Below, in pieces: positions 8,346 through 17,008 of a stretch of DNA of 64,000 bases. Source of the DNA: Chryseolinea lacunae (GTDB lineage Bacteria; Bacteroidota; Bacteroidia; Cytophagales; Cyclobacteriaceae); contig NZ_JAERRB010000003.1 of assembly GCF_016735595.1 (NCBI RefSeq), positions 49,303 through 113,302 on the forward strand, given 5' to 3'. Under the pieces are notes generated by a model. It was not told where the DNA came from and made no database searches. It saw only the letters and a list, made by a program, of their open reading frames with translations. Position 1 is the stretch's first letter. Each line of letters opens with the position of its first letter. Position numbers and translations under genes: made by a program.

Positions 8346-9155
8346 TTACACGTAGAGCGCTTGGGCACAACCCACCAACGTTTTCCAAACGGTCGTGGCG
8401 GACATCTCGATAGCTTTTTCGCTGAGGCGGTCGTAGGTGTCGGTTGGTTTGTGATAATGTTCAAAGATGGGTGCGCCCGAAAGAATTTCCGTCAACGTGT
8501 CGCCGCTAACATCAAACGCCAGGGCTTTATAGTAGTGTTCGGCCACTTTTTTGTCCTGTTCCGAAATGCAGGTGATCGTGAAAACATCTTCCAGTCCGGC
8601 TTTTCGAAAGGGAACGTGATCGGCCATGTTGGTCACAATCTGGTCGAAGCGGGCTGTGGCAATGTCGTCGCGCTGCGCCACGGCTTCAAAAGTCTCGAGT
8701 AACTTGCCGACTCGTGTGTTGGTCACAGGCCACAGCGCAAACTGATCGCCCTTGCCCACCAACTCCATGTTCAGCACGCCAAGCAGATCGGCCACACCGT
8801 GGGTCTTCACGTAGGCGCCCGACCCTTTCAGCCCGGTTTCTTCCTCATCAAAGAAAAACACACGCAACGGCCACTCCGCCTCCGGGCGACGGATGTGCCG
8901 TTCAATGATGGCCAGGCATACAGCAATAGCGGAACCGTTGTCATTGGCCCCTGCCGTGTCAACCACCCTGTCGAAATGAGACGCGATGGCCAATCGTTTT
9001 GTTCCCTTCCCCAGGTCAACAATGAGGTTGGTTCCCGTCGCATACGTCTCTTTGCGATAGGGCACATCCAACGATTCGAGGCGATCGATAATGATGTCGA
9101 GCCTTTCGTAGTTCATTTTGTTGTCGAGCGATTTGATCAGGTCGAGGTGCGTCAT
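8346..9155 (-). CDS. M28-family metallopeptidase
   Basis: This 269-residue protein has no signal peptide, so it is probably cytoplasmic. The two-zinc site of M28 aminopeptidases is visible: SHFDRV (H60), GANDNGSA (D72 as bridging ligand), DEEETG (catalytic E and ligand, about 104-105) and a late histidine in YHKPTDTYD (about 236). It removes N-terminal residues from peptides. It is followed after five bases by the degenerate ABC ATPase, so they are likely one transcript. A small Cys-rich peptide gene lies upstream in the same direction but ends in its own terminator. Confidence 0.85.
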   Translation of the reverse strand: MTHLDLIKSLDNKMNYERLDIIIDRLESLDVPYRKETYATGTNLIVDLGKGTKRLAIASHFDRVVDTAGANDNGSAIAVCLAIIERHIRRPEAEWPLRVFFFDEEETGLKGSGAYVKTHGVADLLGVLNMELVGKGDQFALWPVTNTRVGKLLETFEAVAQRDDIATARFDQIVTNMADHVPFRKAGLEDVFTITCISEQDKKVAEHYYKALAFDVSGDTLTEILSGAPIFEHYHKPTDTYDRLSEKAIEMSATTVWKTLVGCAQALYV

Positions 9156-9385
9156 GGAATTTCTGGATTTGATGTCTACAGTCTTACCGGAATGACTTGG
9201 GATGGCTTCATTTTTTTATGACCATCACAATGTGGCGAGAATACGGAACTAATCCATGTGTGATCGATTGAAAATTCTCACATTTTTTCAACAGTTCCAT
9301 TCACCTAAAAAACGTCACAACCACGCAACGCCTGTTAAGACAAAGCAATTTTGTCTATTATATACATGCTGAAAAGAGAACTTAA

Positions 9386-9413
9386 GTAAAAAAGCCGGAG
9401 AATGTCCGGCTTT
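9386..9413 (-). terminator. Rho-independent terminator after the Cys-rich peptide gene
   Basis: AAAGCCGGA-loop of 5-TCCGGCTTT forms a nine-pair hairpin (9391-9413). On the minus strand it is followed by six T residues. It lies 15 bases past the stop of the gene at 9429-9653. Confidence 0.75.
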
Positions 9414-9428
9414 CTTGTTCGCACGCAT

Positions 9429-9653
9429 TTACAGGGCTTTCCATTTTGATTTCCTGAAGCGTTTCCAATTTTTCTGACAATTGTCAATCTTGGCGTTGGA
9501 AGTTTCGCATCCGTGGGGGAAACAATATGAGCATCCCCGTTCGTCACCATATGCGATTCGGGCAACCCGAACATTCGAAATCTTGATCGGCAGATCAACA
9601 AGTCCGAATTCATTTACACCAAATGCATCGCGCATCTGTTTTTGTTTTTTCAT
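9429..9653 (-). CDS. Small Cys-rich peptide, possible modified-peptide precursor
   Basis: The 74-residue product has no signal peptide. The first half (MKKQKQMRDAFGVNEFGLVD) looks like a leader, and the second holds four cysteines in the pattern CxxC-x4-C-x9-C, then a strongly basic tail (KNWKRFRKSKWKAL). It has its own promoter-like element upstream and a good terminator right after the stop, so it is likely expressed alone. A leader plus Cys-rich core would fit a ribosomally made modified peptide, but no modification enzyme is adjacent; a small zinc-binding protein is the main alternative. Function not recognised. Confidence 0.5.
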   Translation of the reverse strand: MKKQKQMRDAFGVNEFGLVDLPIKISNVRVARIAYGDERGCSYCFPHGCETSNAKIDNCQKNWKRFRKSKWKAL

Positions 9654-9726
9654 AAAGAGCTTGATTAGGATTAACCTAATGCAATGCTCCTTTGAGGGTG
9701 GGTTTGAGGTTTTTCATCGTTGTTTA

Positions 9727-9758
9727 TAAAAGTATCAATTGATTTTAGCGTCTGCAAA
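9727..9758 (-). promoter_or_regulatory. Promoter-like element for the Cys-rich peptide gene
   Basis: On the minus strand TACTTTTA (9734-9727) differs from TAnnTTTG at the last base only. A TTTG (9758-9755) lies 20 bases upstream. The peptide ATG is about 75 bases downstream. Confidence 0.5.
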
Positions 9759-9775
9759 TTTCATCATCCAACCTC

Positions 9776-10972
9776 CTAATCCTCCAGCGTAGTCTGAATA
9801 ACCAACGTCTGCACTCCAAAAATTCCTTCCACGCGATCATCAACCGGCCAGTAAGAAATTATTCTTGTATCAAAACTGAAGGTGGGCTCGAACACCGCCG
9901 TGGTCGAAAACAACCCTGCAATAGGTGAGCGTTTCACCCTAACATTTATTTCTCCCTTCTCTCCCGGAAGAACACCCACAGTGCCGCCGTTGGGGTTGTG
10001 TATGGACGTGGTCACAATGTTTGCATCGCCAGGGTAGTTGGGAATGGGATAAATTTTGTCTTTGTATTGCACCGGCGACATGCCCGTGATGGGATGATTG
10101 CCCCGGTTTGTCCACGTGGCAATGGCGAAGAAATTCTCTACGGCTATGCCATCGCCCGTTTTCACGTTGGCCGTGGTGATGGGCGAATCAAAACGGATAG
10201 GGTCCTTAATGTCTACAATCACATTGTAGTTCTTCGACTTTGTGCCCAGCGAGTTTTCGGCTTGCAGATAGAAGTGTTTGGGATAGCTAAAGTCGATGCT
10301 GGTGCCATTTGCAGGATACAAATCGAAACCGCTTCCGGTGGTGTAGAAAAGTTTTGCGGCATCATAGGTCACCGTCGGCGTCAGTTTGCTGAAGTCTGTT
10401 CCTTCGGGCACAATCACATAGATGGCGTTTTCAGAATAATTGTCATACTCCATTATTTTCACCGCGTCTATGGTGGCATCAAGGCCGGGGTTCTTACTTT
10501 TTTCGAATGCAAAGCCCGTCACTTTTGCGTTCACAAAAAACGGAGCGCCGCCATAAACAACATTCACATCATAGTGAACGACCTTTGTGGGTGAATTCGT
10601 AGCCGAAATAGTGTAGCGCACAGCGCCCTTCGAAAAATCCTTTTGCTCGCCCACAAAGGGAGAGACATTATATTTATTGTTGTCGAGATCTGCCTTCTTC
10701 AGGCTTAACATCAGGCTGGTTTGCGAACGGGGAATGGTGATTTCAATCTTTCCGGCTTTTGTTTCCACACCGTTCACCACCTCAGGATGCACGATGCTGA
10801 TGTCGAGGTAAACCACCTCATTTAATGGAAAATCCTTGAGTCTTGCTTCTTCCCAAAAAACATCTGGCGCATTTTCCACGGGATCGTCAGAACTGCAACG
10901 GCTGGCCAACACGACAATGCTGGCAAACACACCATACAAAAGAGCAACTTTGAGAGAGGATAATACATTCAT
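9776..10972 (-). CDS. Cell-surface lipoprotein, DUF5018-like
   Basis: The start chosen, MNVLSSLKVALLYG, gives a 398-residue protein with a lipoprotein signal ending LASRC. A longer start 48 bases upstream would put 16 polar residues ahead of the signal. The rest is beta-rich with repeated Ig-like segments (TISATNSPTKVVHYDVNVVYG and a second similar stretch near SLGTKSKNYNVIVDI), typical of DUF5018-type Bacteroidota surface lipoproteins. No catalytic motif is visible. It stands alone between the Cys-rich peptide and a decayed permease. Confidence 0.7.
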   Translation of the reverse strand: MNVLSSLKVALLYGVFASIVVLASRCSSDDPVENAPDVFWEEARLKDFPLNEVVYLDISIVHPEVVNGVETKAGKIEITIPRSQTSLMLSLKKADLDNNKYNVSPFVGEQKDFSKGAVRYTISATNSPTKVVHYDVNVVYGGAPFFVNAKVTGFAFEKSKNPGLDATIDAVKIMEYDNYSENAIYVIVPEGTDFSKLTPTVTYDAAKLFYTTGSGFDLYPANGTSIDFSYPKHFYLQAENSLGTKSKNYNVIVDIKDPIRFDSPITTANVKTGDGIAVENFFAIATWTNRGNHPITGMSPVQYKDKIYPIPNYPGDANIVTTSIHNPNGGTVGVLPGEKGEINVRVKRSPIAGLFSTTAVFEPTFSFDTRIISYWPVDDRVEGIFGVQTLVIQTTLED

Positions 10973-11085
10973 GGTATGCTTTATTGAAGATTGTTTCGTT
11001 ACGGCTTTAAACTTAACCACTTTTATTTAAGCAGCATTACGTAAAACCGAGATCGTTGTTGTAAGAATTCAGGGATAAGTTTTTT

Positions 11086-11452
11086 TTACTCGCATCGTAG
11101 TGTATCCACCGGGTTGGATTTGAATGCCCGCAGCGTCTGCGAAAGGATAGTTCCCACGCCCAACACTACTAACATAATCATCGCATTCACCACACTGTCA
11201 AACACCCCGACCTCGATCTGATACTAATTGCTTTGCAAAAATGCTCTGTCAAAAAACAAAATATGTAACGGAATGGCCATGACAGCGCCAACAAACATCA
11301 AACCCAAATATGCCTTCGAGCAACACGAGCTGAATTGTGGAAGCCATCGCCTTGCACACGCCGAGTTCCTTTGCGCGGGGTTTCGGCTTAAACTGGGTTG
11401 TGGCCTGATATGTCCTTATTTTGAGAAGAAGTACAAAACCACCCCAGAACAA
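11086..11452 (-). pseudogene. Remnant of an FtsX/MacB-type ABC permease (C-terminal end)
   Basis: Read on the minus strand, the last 45 codons before the TAA at 11088-11086 give SQTLRAFKSNPVDTLRCE, the standard C-terminus of FtsX-type permeases, preceded by a hydrophobic helix. Farther upstream, in another frame, AKELGVCKAMASTIQLVLLEG matches the conserved cytoplasmic motif KEIGVRKxxGA of the same family. The frames do not join and the rest of the gene is gone. Three intact paralogues lie at 27.2, 52.6 and 55.1 kb, so this is a decayed copy. It accounts for most of the stretch 11021-11500; 11500-11660 holds only the leader of the next gene. Confidence 0.75.
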
Positions 11453-11661
11453 CGCTGGACTAGGTTGGGCCGGGCCGCGCCATACCCGAATTGACGCCTT
11501 AGCGGGTTTGCCGATACCACAAAAATCGCTACCTTAAACCTTTAATTATTTTTTAACATACACCCTAGTTTCGTCCAACGTGAAGACGATTTTTTTGCTG
11601 GGGAATTTGAGTACCAGATACGTGAGAAATGGGTGTTGCCTTTCGCGCAGATACCAGATAC

Positions 11662-14600
11662 ATGCATATGCCAACGCTTGACTTTGTGGTAAGGCAAAAA
11701 GCCTTTGTCCTGGGGATGTTCCTGATGCTGCTAAGCGCGGGCTATGCCTATGGCCAGAGTTGCAGCTGTCCGCCCATCGCCACGTGTGGCTGCAACGTGG
11801 GACTCACAAAACTGAAAGTTCAATTCAACGGCCTGCTCGGACTAACGGTGGATGTGCGCGACGCCGGCGGCAACCTATTCACCGGTCTTGTGTTGCTTCC
11901 CGGCAGCACGTTTGAAGTGGAAAGCTCGGCAGGAACCGGTCAGCCCTTTGTTGGCGACCTGGTGACCATCCGAACCACCTTGCTGGTGGTGGCACAAATC
12001 AACACGTCGTGCACCACGCCCGTCACCATCGGCACAACGTTTGGAAGCTTCACGGTGATTGACGGCGAAAGCGTAGGAGCAAAACCCATTTGCTGCGACG
12101 TAATGGAAACCACACCGCCCGTCATTTCGGGTTGCCCGGCAAACATCAATGTTCCGGCAAATGCAACGAGCTGTGGCGCGATCGTGAATTGGACAGCACC
12201 GACCGTGAACGACAATTGCGCCATCGCCAGCTTCAGCAGCAATCACAATCCCGGCGCATTCTTCCCGGTTGGCATCACACCCGTGACCTATACGGCAACC
12301 GACAACTATGGAAATGTTGCGACCTGCTCTTTCACGGTAACCGTAACCGACAATGCTATCCCCGTCTTCACGGGCTGCCCGGCCAACATGATTGTGCCCG
12401 TCGACGCTGCCACCTGCACCGCCGTGGCAACCTGGGTGGAGCCGACCGTTTCCGACAATTGCAACGCCACACCCTTCGTCGCACGATCGAACAGCCCCGG
12501 CGAAACGTTTGCGCTTGGTGTGCACACCATCACCTATGCTGCCGACGACACCAACGGAAATATTGGAATATGCTCGTTCACCGTAACGGTGGTTGATAAC
12601 ACAAAGCCTGTGTTTGCCGGATGTCCATCAGACATCATCGTGCCCGTAACTCCGACCACCTGCAACGCCGTGGTGAACTGGGTTGAGCCGACCGCATCCG
12701 ACCACTGCGACGCAACACCCACCCTTTCAAAATCAAATAGCCCCGGCGAAACCTTCACGGCCGGTGTGCACACCATCAACTATTTTGCAGTCGACGACAG
12801 TGGCAACCAGCAAACCTGCTCGTTCACCATCACGGTGGTCGACGACACCAAACCTGTTTTTGCAGGGTGCCCTTCAAACATGATCGTGCCCGTGAACCCG
12901 GCCACCTGTGATGTGGTGGTGAATTGGGTTGAGCCAACTGCGTCAGACAACTGCGATACCACACCCACCCTTTCAAAATCAAATAGCCCCGGCGAAGCCT
13001 TTGCCCTTGGCGTGCACACTGTCAACTATTTTGCCGACGACGACAGTGGCAACCGCGAAACCTGCTCATTCACCATCACCGTGATAGACAACACCGCGCC
13101 TGTGTTCGCGGCGTGTCCCGGCAACATGATCGTGTCTGTCAATCCGCTCACGTGCGATGCCGTGGTGAACTGGATCGAGCCCACCGCCTCCGACAACTGC
13201 GACACAACGCCCACCGTGCTGAAGTCCAACAGTCCGGGCCAAACCTTTACGCTCGGCGTCCACACCGTCAACTACTTTGCTGACGATGACAGTGGCAACC
13301 GCGGAACCTGTTCGTTCACCATTACGGTGATCGATGACACCCAGCCCACGTTCACGGGCTGCCCCGCCAACATCGTCGTATCTGCCGATCCCGTAACGTG
13401 CAACGCCGTGGTGAACTGGATATCCCCGACAGCAACCGACAACTGCGATGCAACACCAACGCTTAGCAGCACGCACAACCCTGGCGCAACATTCGCACCG
13501 GGAGTCTATACCGTGAGCTATTTTGCCGACGACGACAGCGGAAACCGGGGAACTTGTTCGTTCACGGTGACGGTGACAGACGACACCGATCCCGTGTTTG
13601 CAAATTGTCCAACCAACCTCGTTGTGCCGGTCAACGCCGCCACCTGCGATGCCGTGGTGAATTGGGTCGAGCCCACCGCCACCGACAACTGCGACGCCAC
13701 ACCCACCATCACGCGATCGAACAGTCCGGGAGAAACATTCGGTCTTGGCAGCCACACCATCACCTACTTTGCCGACGACGACAGTGGCAACCGTGCCACA
13801 TGCTCATTCACCATAACCATAATCGACACCACCAAGCCCGTGTTCAACAGTTGCCCTGCCAACATCATTGCATCAGTGAATCCGACAACGTGCAATGCTG
13901 TGGTGAACTGGACACTGCCAACAGCCGCCGACAAGTGCGACACATCGCCAACCGTCACCAGCATGAACAGTCCGGGCGAAACCTTCGCGCTGGGCATGCA
14001 CACCATCACCTATGTGGCCACCGACGCCAGCGGCAACCAGGAAAGCTGTTCGTTCACCATCACCGTGATAGACGACACCAACCCCGTGTTCGCGGGTTGC
14101 CCAGCCAACATCATTGTGCCCGTGGATGCTGCCACATGCACGGCCGTGGCAACATGGATCGAACCCACAGCAACAGACAACTGCGACACCACGCCTACAC
14201 TCACACGTTCCAACAACCCCGGCGCAACGTTCGCACTGGGCGCACACACCATCACCTATACCGCCGAAGATGACAGCGGAAACAAAAGCACGTGCTCATT
14301 CACCGTAACCGTGATTGACAACACCAGTCCCGTGCTGGCAAACTGCCCTTCCGATTTCACGGTGTCGGTGAACCCGGCCACCTGCAACGCCATTGTGAAC
14401 TGGACCGCACCAACAGCAACCGACAACTGCGACACCACCCCCACCATCACCAGCTCCAACAACCCAGGCGCCACGCTGGCATTGGGCTCGCACACTATAA
14501 CGTATTCTGTTGAAGACGACAGCGGAAACAAAAACACATGCTCATTCATCGTGACCGTGATCGACGACACAGCGCCCACGCTCACCGGCTGTCCTGCAAA

Positions 14601-16071
14601 CATTATGGTTTCTTCAGACCTGGCCTTGTGCGGCACGACGGTGACCTGGACACCGCCCACCGTGAGCGATAACTGCACAACGACAACAACCCTAACAAGC
14701 AACTTCAATTCCGGAGACTTCTTTCCTCTCGGCACAACCACAGTAACCTATAAGGCGCAAGACGGAGCAGGCAACTTTGCCGCAGAATGTTCCTTCACCG
14801 TGACCGTGACCGACAACACGCTGCCCTCCATTGCCGGTTGTCCTTCTGATATTTCTATTACAGCCGATGCAGCTTGTGTGGCCATTGCCACCTGGACCGA
14901 GCCCACCACCAGCGACAATTGCGGCGCCACGCTTACAAGCGATCATGCGGCCGGAGAAGTTTTTGCATTGGGGACAACAACAGTGACCTACACCGCCAAA
15001 GACAACGCGGGCAATATGGCCACATGCTCGTTCGATGTAATTGTTAAAGACGATACCGATCCCGTGTTTGCAAACTGCCCCGCCAACATTGTTGCTTCGG
15101 CCGACCCCACGGCATGCGGTGTGAACGTGAGCTGGAGCAAACCCACAGTCTCCGACAATTGCGCGAACACAATCACGGCTACATCCACACACAACCCCGG
15201 CGATTTCTTTGCCGTGGGCACAGCCACCACGGTGACCTACTCGGCAACAGACGGCGCAGGCAACACGGCCACATGCTCATTCACCGTCACCGTAGGCGAT
15301 GCGGTGACGCCCGTCTTTCAAAATTGCCCCACCAACATTTCAATTCCTTCGGACGCATCGTGTGGCGCCATCGCCAACTGGGCTGCGCCGATTGCTACAG
15401 ACAATTGTGGCATCGCCAGCGTGAGCAGTTCGCACCAACCGGGCGAGCGATTTGAAATCGGCATCACAGCTGTGGAGTATATAGCCACCGATGTTCACGG
15501 CAATGTTTCATTCTGTCGCTTCACGGTGACGGTGAGAAATGAAGACACGCCGTTTGTTACGGGCTGTCCACAGGATGTGCTTGCAAGAGCAGGCGAGTCG
15601 GGCGAAACGGAAGTGACGTGGACACCGCCCACAGCCTCCACCCGTTGTGGCGATCTTACGTTTGTGGGTTCGCATCAGCCGGGCGATGTGTTTGCCGTGG
15701 GCACAACCAAAGTGAACTATGTTGCCACCAACGACGTGGGCAACAGCGTGACGTGTTCGTTCAACGTTGTTGTCAGGTATAAAGACCTGGCATTCGACGT
15801 TACCAAAGTTGTGACGCCCGACGGCGACGGCATCAACGACGAATGGATTGTTAGCAACATCGAAAATTTTAATCGCAACAAAGTGATGATCACAGACCGC
15901 TGGGGCAGTGTGATCTTCCAGGCGTCGGGCTACAACAACAGTAACGTGGTGTGGAAGGGCGTGAATGGCGATGGCGCCCAGGTGCCCACGGGAACGTATT
16001 ATTATTTTATTGAAGTGCATTTCCTGGAACAGCAGCTGAAGAAAAGTGGATTCATCGAATTGGTACGATAG
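11662..16071 (+). CDS. Giant HYR-repeat surface protein with type B T9SS sorting domain
   Basis: The product has about 1469 residues. After a signal peptide ending near AYGQ and a Cys-rich N-terminal region come 15 hyalin (HYR) repeats of about 82 residues, each starting with a GCPxNI-type motif and ending with CSFTVTV. The DNA period is 246 bp, and neighbouring repeats are nearly identical in places (12.6-13.5 kb), which suggests recent duplication. The last 85 residues (PDGDGINDEWIV...DRWGSVIF) are the gliding-motility type B C-terminal domain that directs export by the type IX system. The role is probably adhesion or surface layer. ATGs at 11629, 11662 and 11668 are in frame; 11662 or 11668 gives the best signal peptide. 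Confidence 0.92.
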   Translation: MHMPTLDFVVRQKAFVLGMFLMLLSAGYAYGQSCSCPPIATCGCNVGLTKLKVQFNGLLGLTVDVRDAGGNLFTGLVLLPGSTFEVESSAGTGQPFVGDLVTIRTTLLVVAQINTSCTTPVTIGTTFGSFTVIDGESVGAKPICCDVMETTPPVISGCPANINVPANATSCGAIVNWTAPTVNDNCAIASFSSNHNPGAFFPVGITPVTYTATDNYGNVATCSFTVTVTDNAIPVFTGCPANMIVPVDAATCTAVATWVEPTVSDNCNATPFVARSNSPGETFALGVHTITYAADDTNGNIGICSFTVTVVDNTKPVFAGCPSDIIVPVTPTTCNAVVNWVEPTASDHCDATPTLSKSNSPGETFTAGVHTINYFAVDDSGNQQTCSFTITVVDDTKPVFAGCPSNMIVPVNPATCDVVVNWVEPTASDNCDTTPTLSKSNSPGEAFALGVHTVNYFADDDSGNRETCSFTITVIDNTAPVFAACPGNMIVSVNPLTCDAVVNWIEPTASDNCDTTPTVLKSNSPGQTFTLGVHTVNYFADDDSGNRGTCSFTITVIDDTQPTFTGCPANIVVSADPVTCNAVVNWISPTATDNCDATPTLSSTHNPGATFAPGVYTVSYFADDDSGNRGTCSFTVTVTDDTDPVFANCPTNLVVPVNAATCDAVVNWVEPTATDNCDATPTITRSNSPGETFGLGSHTITYFADDDSGNRATCSFTITIIDTTKPVFNSCPANIIASVNPTTCNAVVNWTLPTAADKCDTSPTVTSMNSPGETFALGMHTITYVATDASGNQESCSFTITVIDDTNPVFAGCPANIIVPVDAATCTAVATWIEPTATDNCDTTPTLTRSNNPGATFALGAHTITYTAEDDSGNKSTCSFTVTVIDNTSPVLANCPSDFTVSVNPATCNAIVNWTAPTATDNCDTTPTITSSNNPGATLALGSHTITYSVEDDSGNKNTCSFIVTVIDDTAPTLTGCPANIMVSSDLALCGTTVTWTPPTVSDNCTTTTTLTSNFNSGDFFPLGTTTVTYKAQDGAGNFAAECSFTVTVTDNTLPSIAGCPSDISITADAACVAIATWTEPTTSDNCGATLTSDHAAGEVFALGTTTVTYTAKDNAGNMATCSFDVIVKDDTDPVFANCPANIVASADPTACGVNVSWSKPTVSDNCANTITATSTHNPGDFFAVGTATTVTYSATDGAGNTATCSFTVTVGDAVTPVFQNCPTNISIPSDASCGAIANWAAPIATDNCGIASVSSSHQPGERFEIGITAVEYIATDVHGNVSFCRFTVTVRNEDTPFVTGCPQDVLARAGESGETEVTWTPPTASTRCGDLTFVGSHQPGDVFAVGTTKVNYVATNDVGNSVTCSFNVVVRYKDLAFDVTKVVTPDGDGINDEWIVSNIENFNRNKVMITDRWGSVIFQASGYNNSNVVWKGVNGDGAQVPTGTYYYFIEVHFLEQQLKKSGFIELVR

Positions 16072-16072
16072 C

Positions 16073-17008
16073 ATGAAAACGAAATCACCATATCGTTTCA
16101 TAAGACTACTCATGCTCGCAGGCATGCTCGTCGTGTTTGCACCGCAGGCCATGGCGCAGCAAAAAGTGCAGTTCAGTCAATACATGTTCAACACGCTCGT
16201 CATCAATCCAGCCTATGCGGGTGCCGACGAGGCTCTCAGCCTCACGCTCATCCATAGAAGTCAATGGAACGGGCTTGAAGGCGCACCCACCACCCAAACA
16301 CTTTCGGGCCACACACTCTTCAAGAAAAAACATTTTGGCGTGGGCGCTACCATTGTGAACGACAAAATCGGTGTTCATCGAAACCTGAGCATACTCAGTG
16401 ACTATGCCTATCACCTCCAGGTGGGCAAAACATCATTCCTGTCGATGGGGTTGCAGGCGGGCATTCACAACACGCGAGCCGACTATGCCTCGCTGATGGG
16501 CGGCGTCACCAACGACCCGAAACTCAACAGCGCCAGCATATCGCAAACGTTCTTCGACTTTGGGGCGGGCGTTTATTTCCGGAGTTCCCGGCTTCACGTG
16601 GGACTGTCGGCACCGGAGTTGGTGCCCGAACGGATTTCATTCAACGACACGGTGAGCGTGCGCCTGAGCCGCACAAATTTTTTCCTGTTTGCAAAATACA
16701 GGATAACACAAAACGAAAACATAGACTATGAGCCGTCGCTCCTCTTGAAATACATGCCCGGTCTTCCGCTGTCGTTCGACGTGAACATTAACATGATCTA
16801 CCGCAAGGTGCTCACGCTGGGGTTGTCGTATCGCAAAAGTGAATCGGTCGACTTTCTTTTCAAGGGGCAAGTTACCCCACAGTTTCAAATCGGCTATGCC
16901 TACGACCACGTTATCGGCGACGTGGCCCGCATCAGCAATGGATCGCACGAAATTATGGTGCAGTATCTTTTCAAGTATGTTGAAACAAAAGTGTCGTCGC
17001 CCCGATGA
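16073..17008 (+). CDS. PorP/SprF-family type IX secretion outer-membrane protein
   Basis: The 311-residue protein has a signal peptide ending AMAQQ and then the family signature QFSQYMFNTLVINPAYAG. The rest alternates short strands typical of a 14-stranded barrel and ends with QYLFKY. SprF-like proteins pair one-to-one with exported type B domain proteins and help place them on the surface. The ATG at 16073 is one base after the stop of the HYR protein, so this PorP/SprF is probably its dedicated partner. An upstream in-frame ATG at 16046 lies inside the HYR gene and would spoil the signal peptide. Confidence 0.93.
   Translation: MKTKSPYRFIRLLMLAGMLVVFAPQAMAQQKVQFSQYMFNTLVINPAYAGADEALSLTLIHRSQWNGLEGAPTTQTLSGHTLFKKKHFGVGATIVNDKIGVHRNLSILSDYAYHLQVGKTSFLSMGLQAGIHNTRADYASLMGGVTNDPKLNSASISQTFFDFGAGVYFRSSRLHVGLSAPELVPERISFNDTVSVRLSRTNFFLFAKYRITQNENIDYEPSLLLKYMPGLPLSFDVNINMIYRKVLTLGLSYRKSESVDFLFKGQVTPQFQIGYAYDHVIGDVARISNGSHEIMVQYLFKYVETKVSSPR

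Noticed and set aside
12000..14900. Many open frames on the minus strand with a 246-bp period
   Set aside because: They mirror the HYR repeats on the plus strand; the periodic starts come from the repeat itself.
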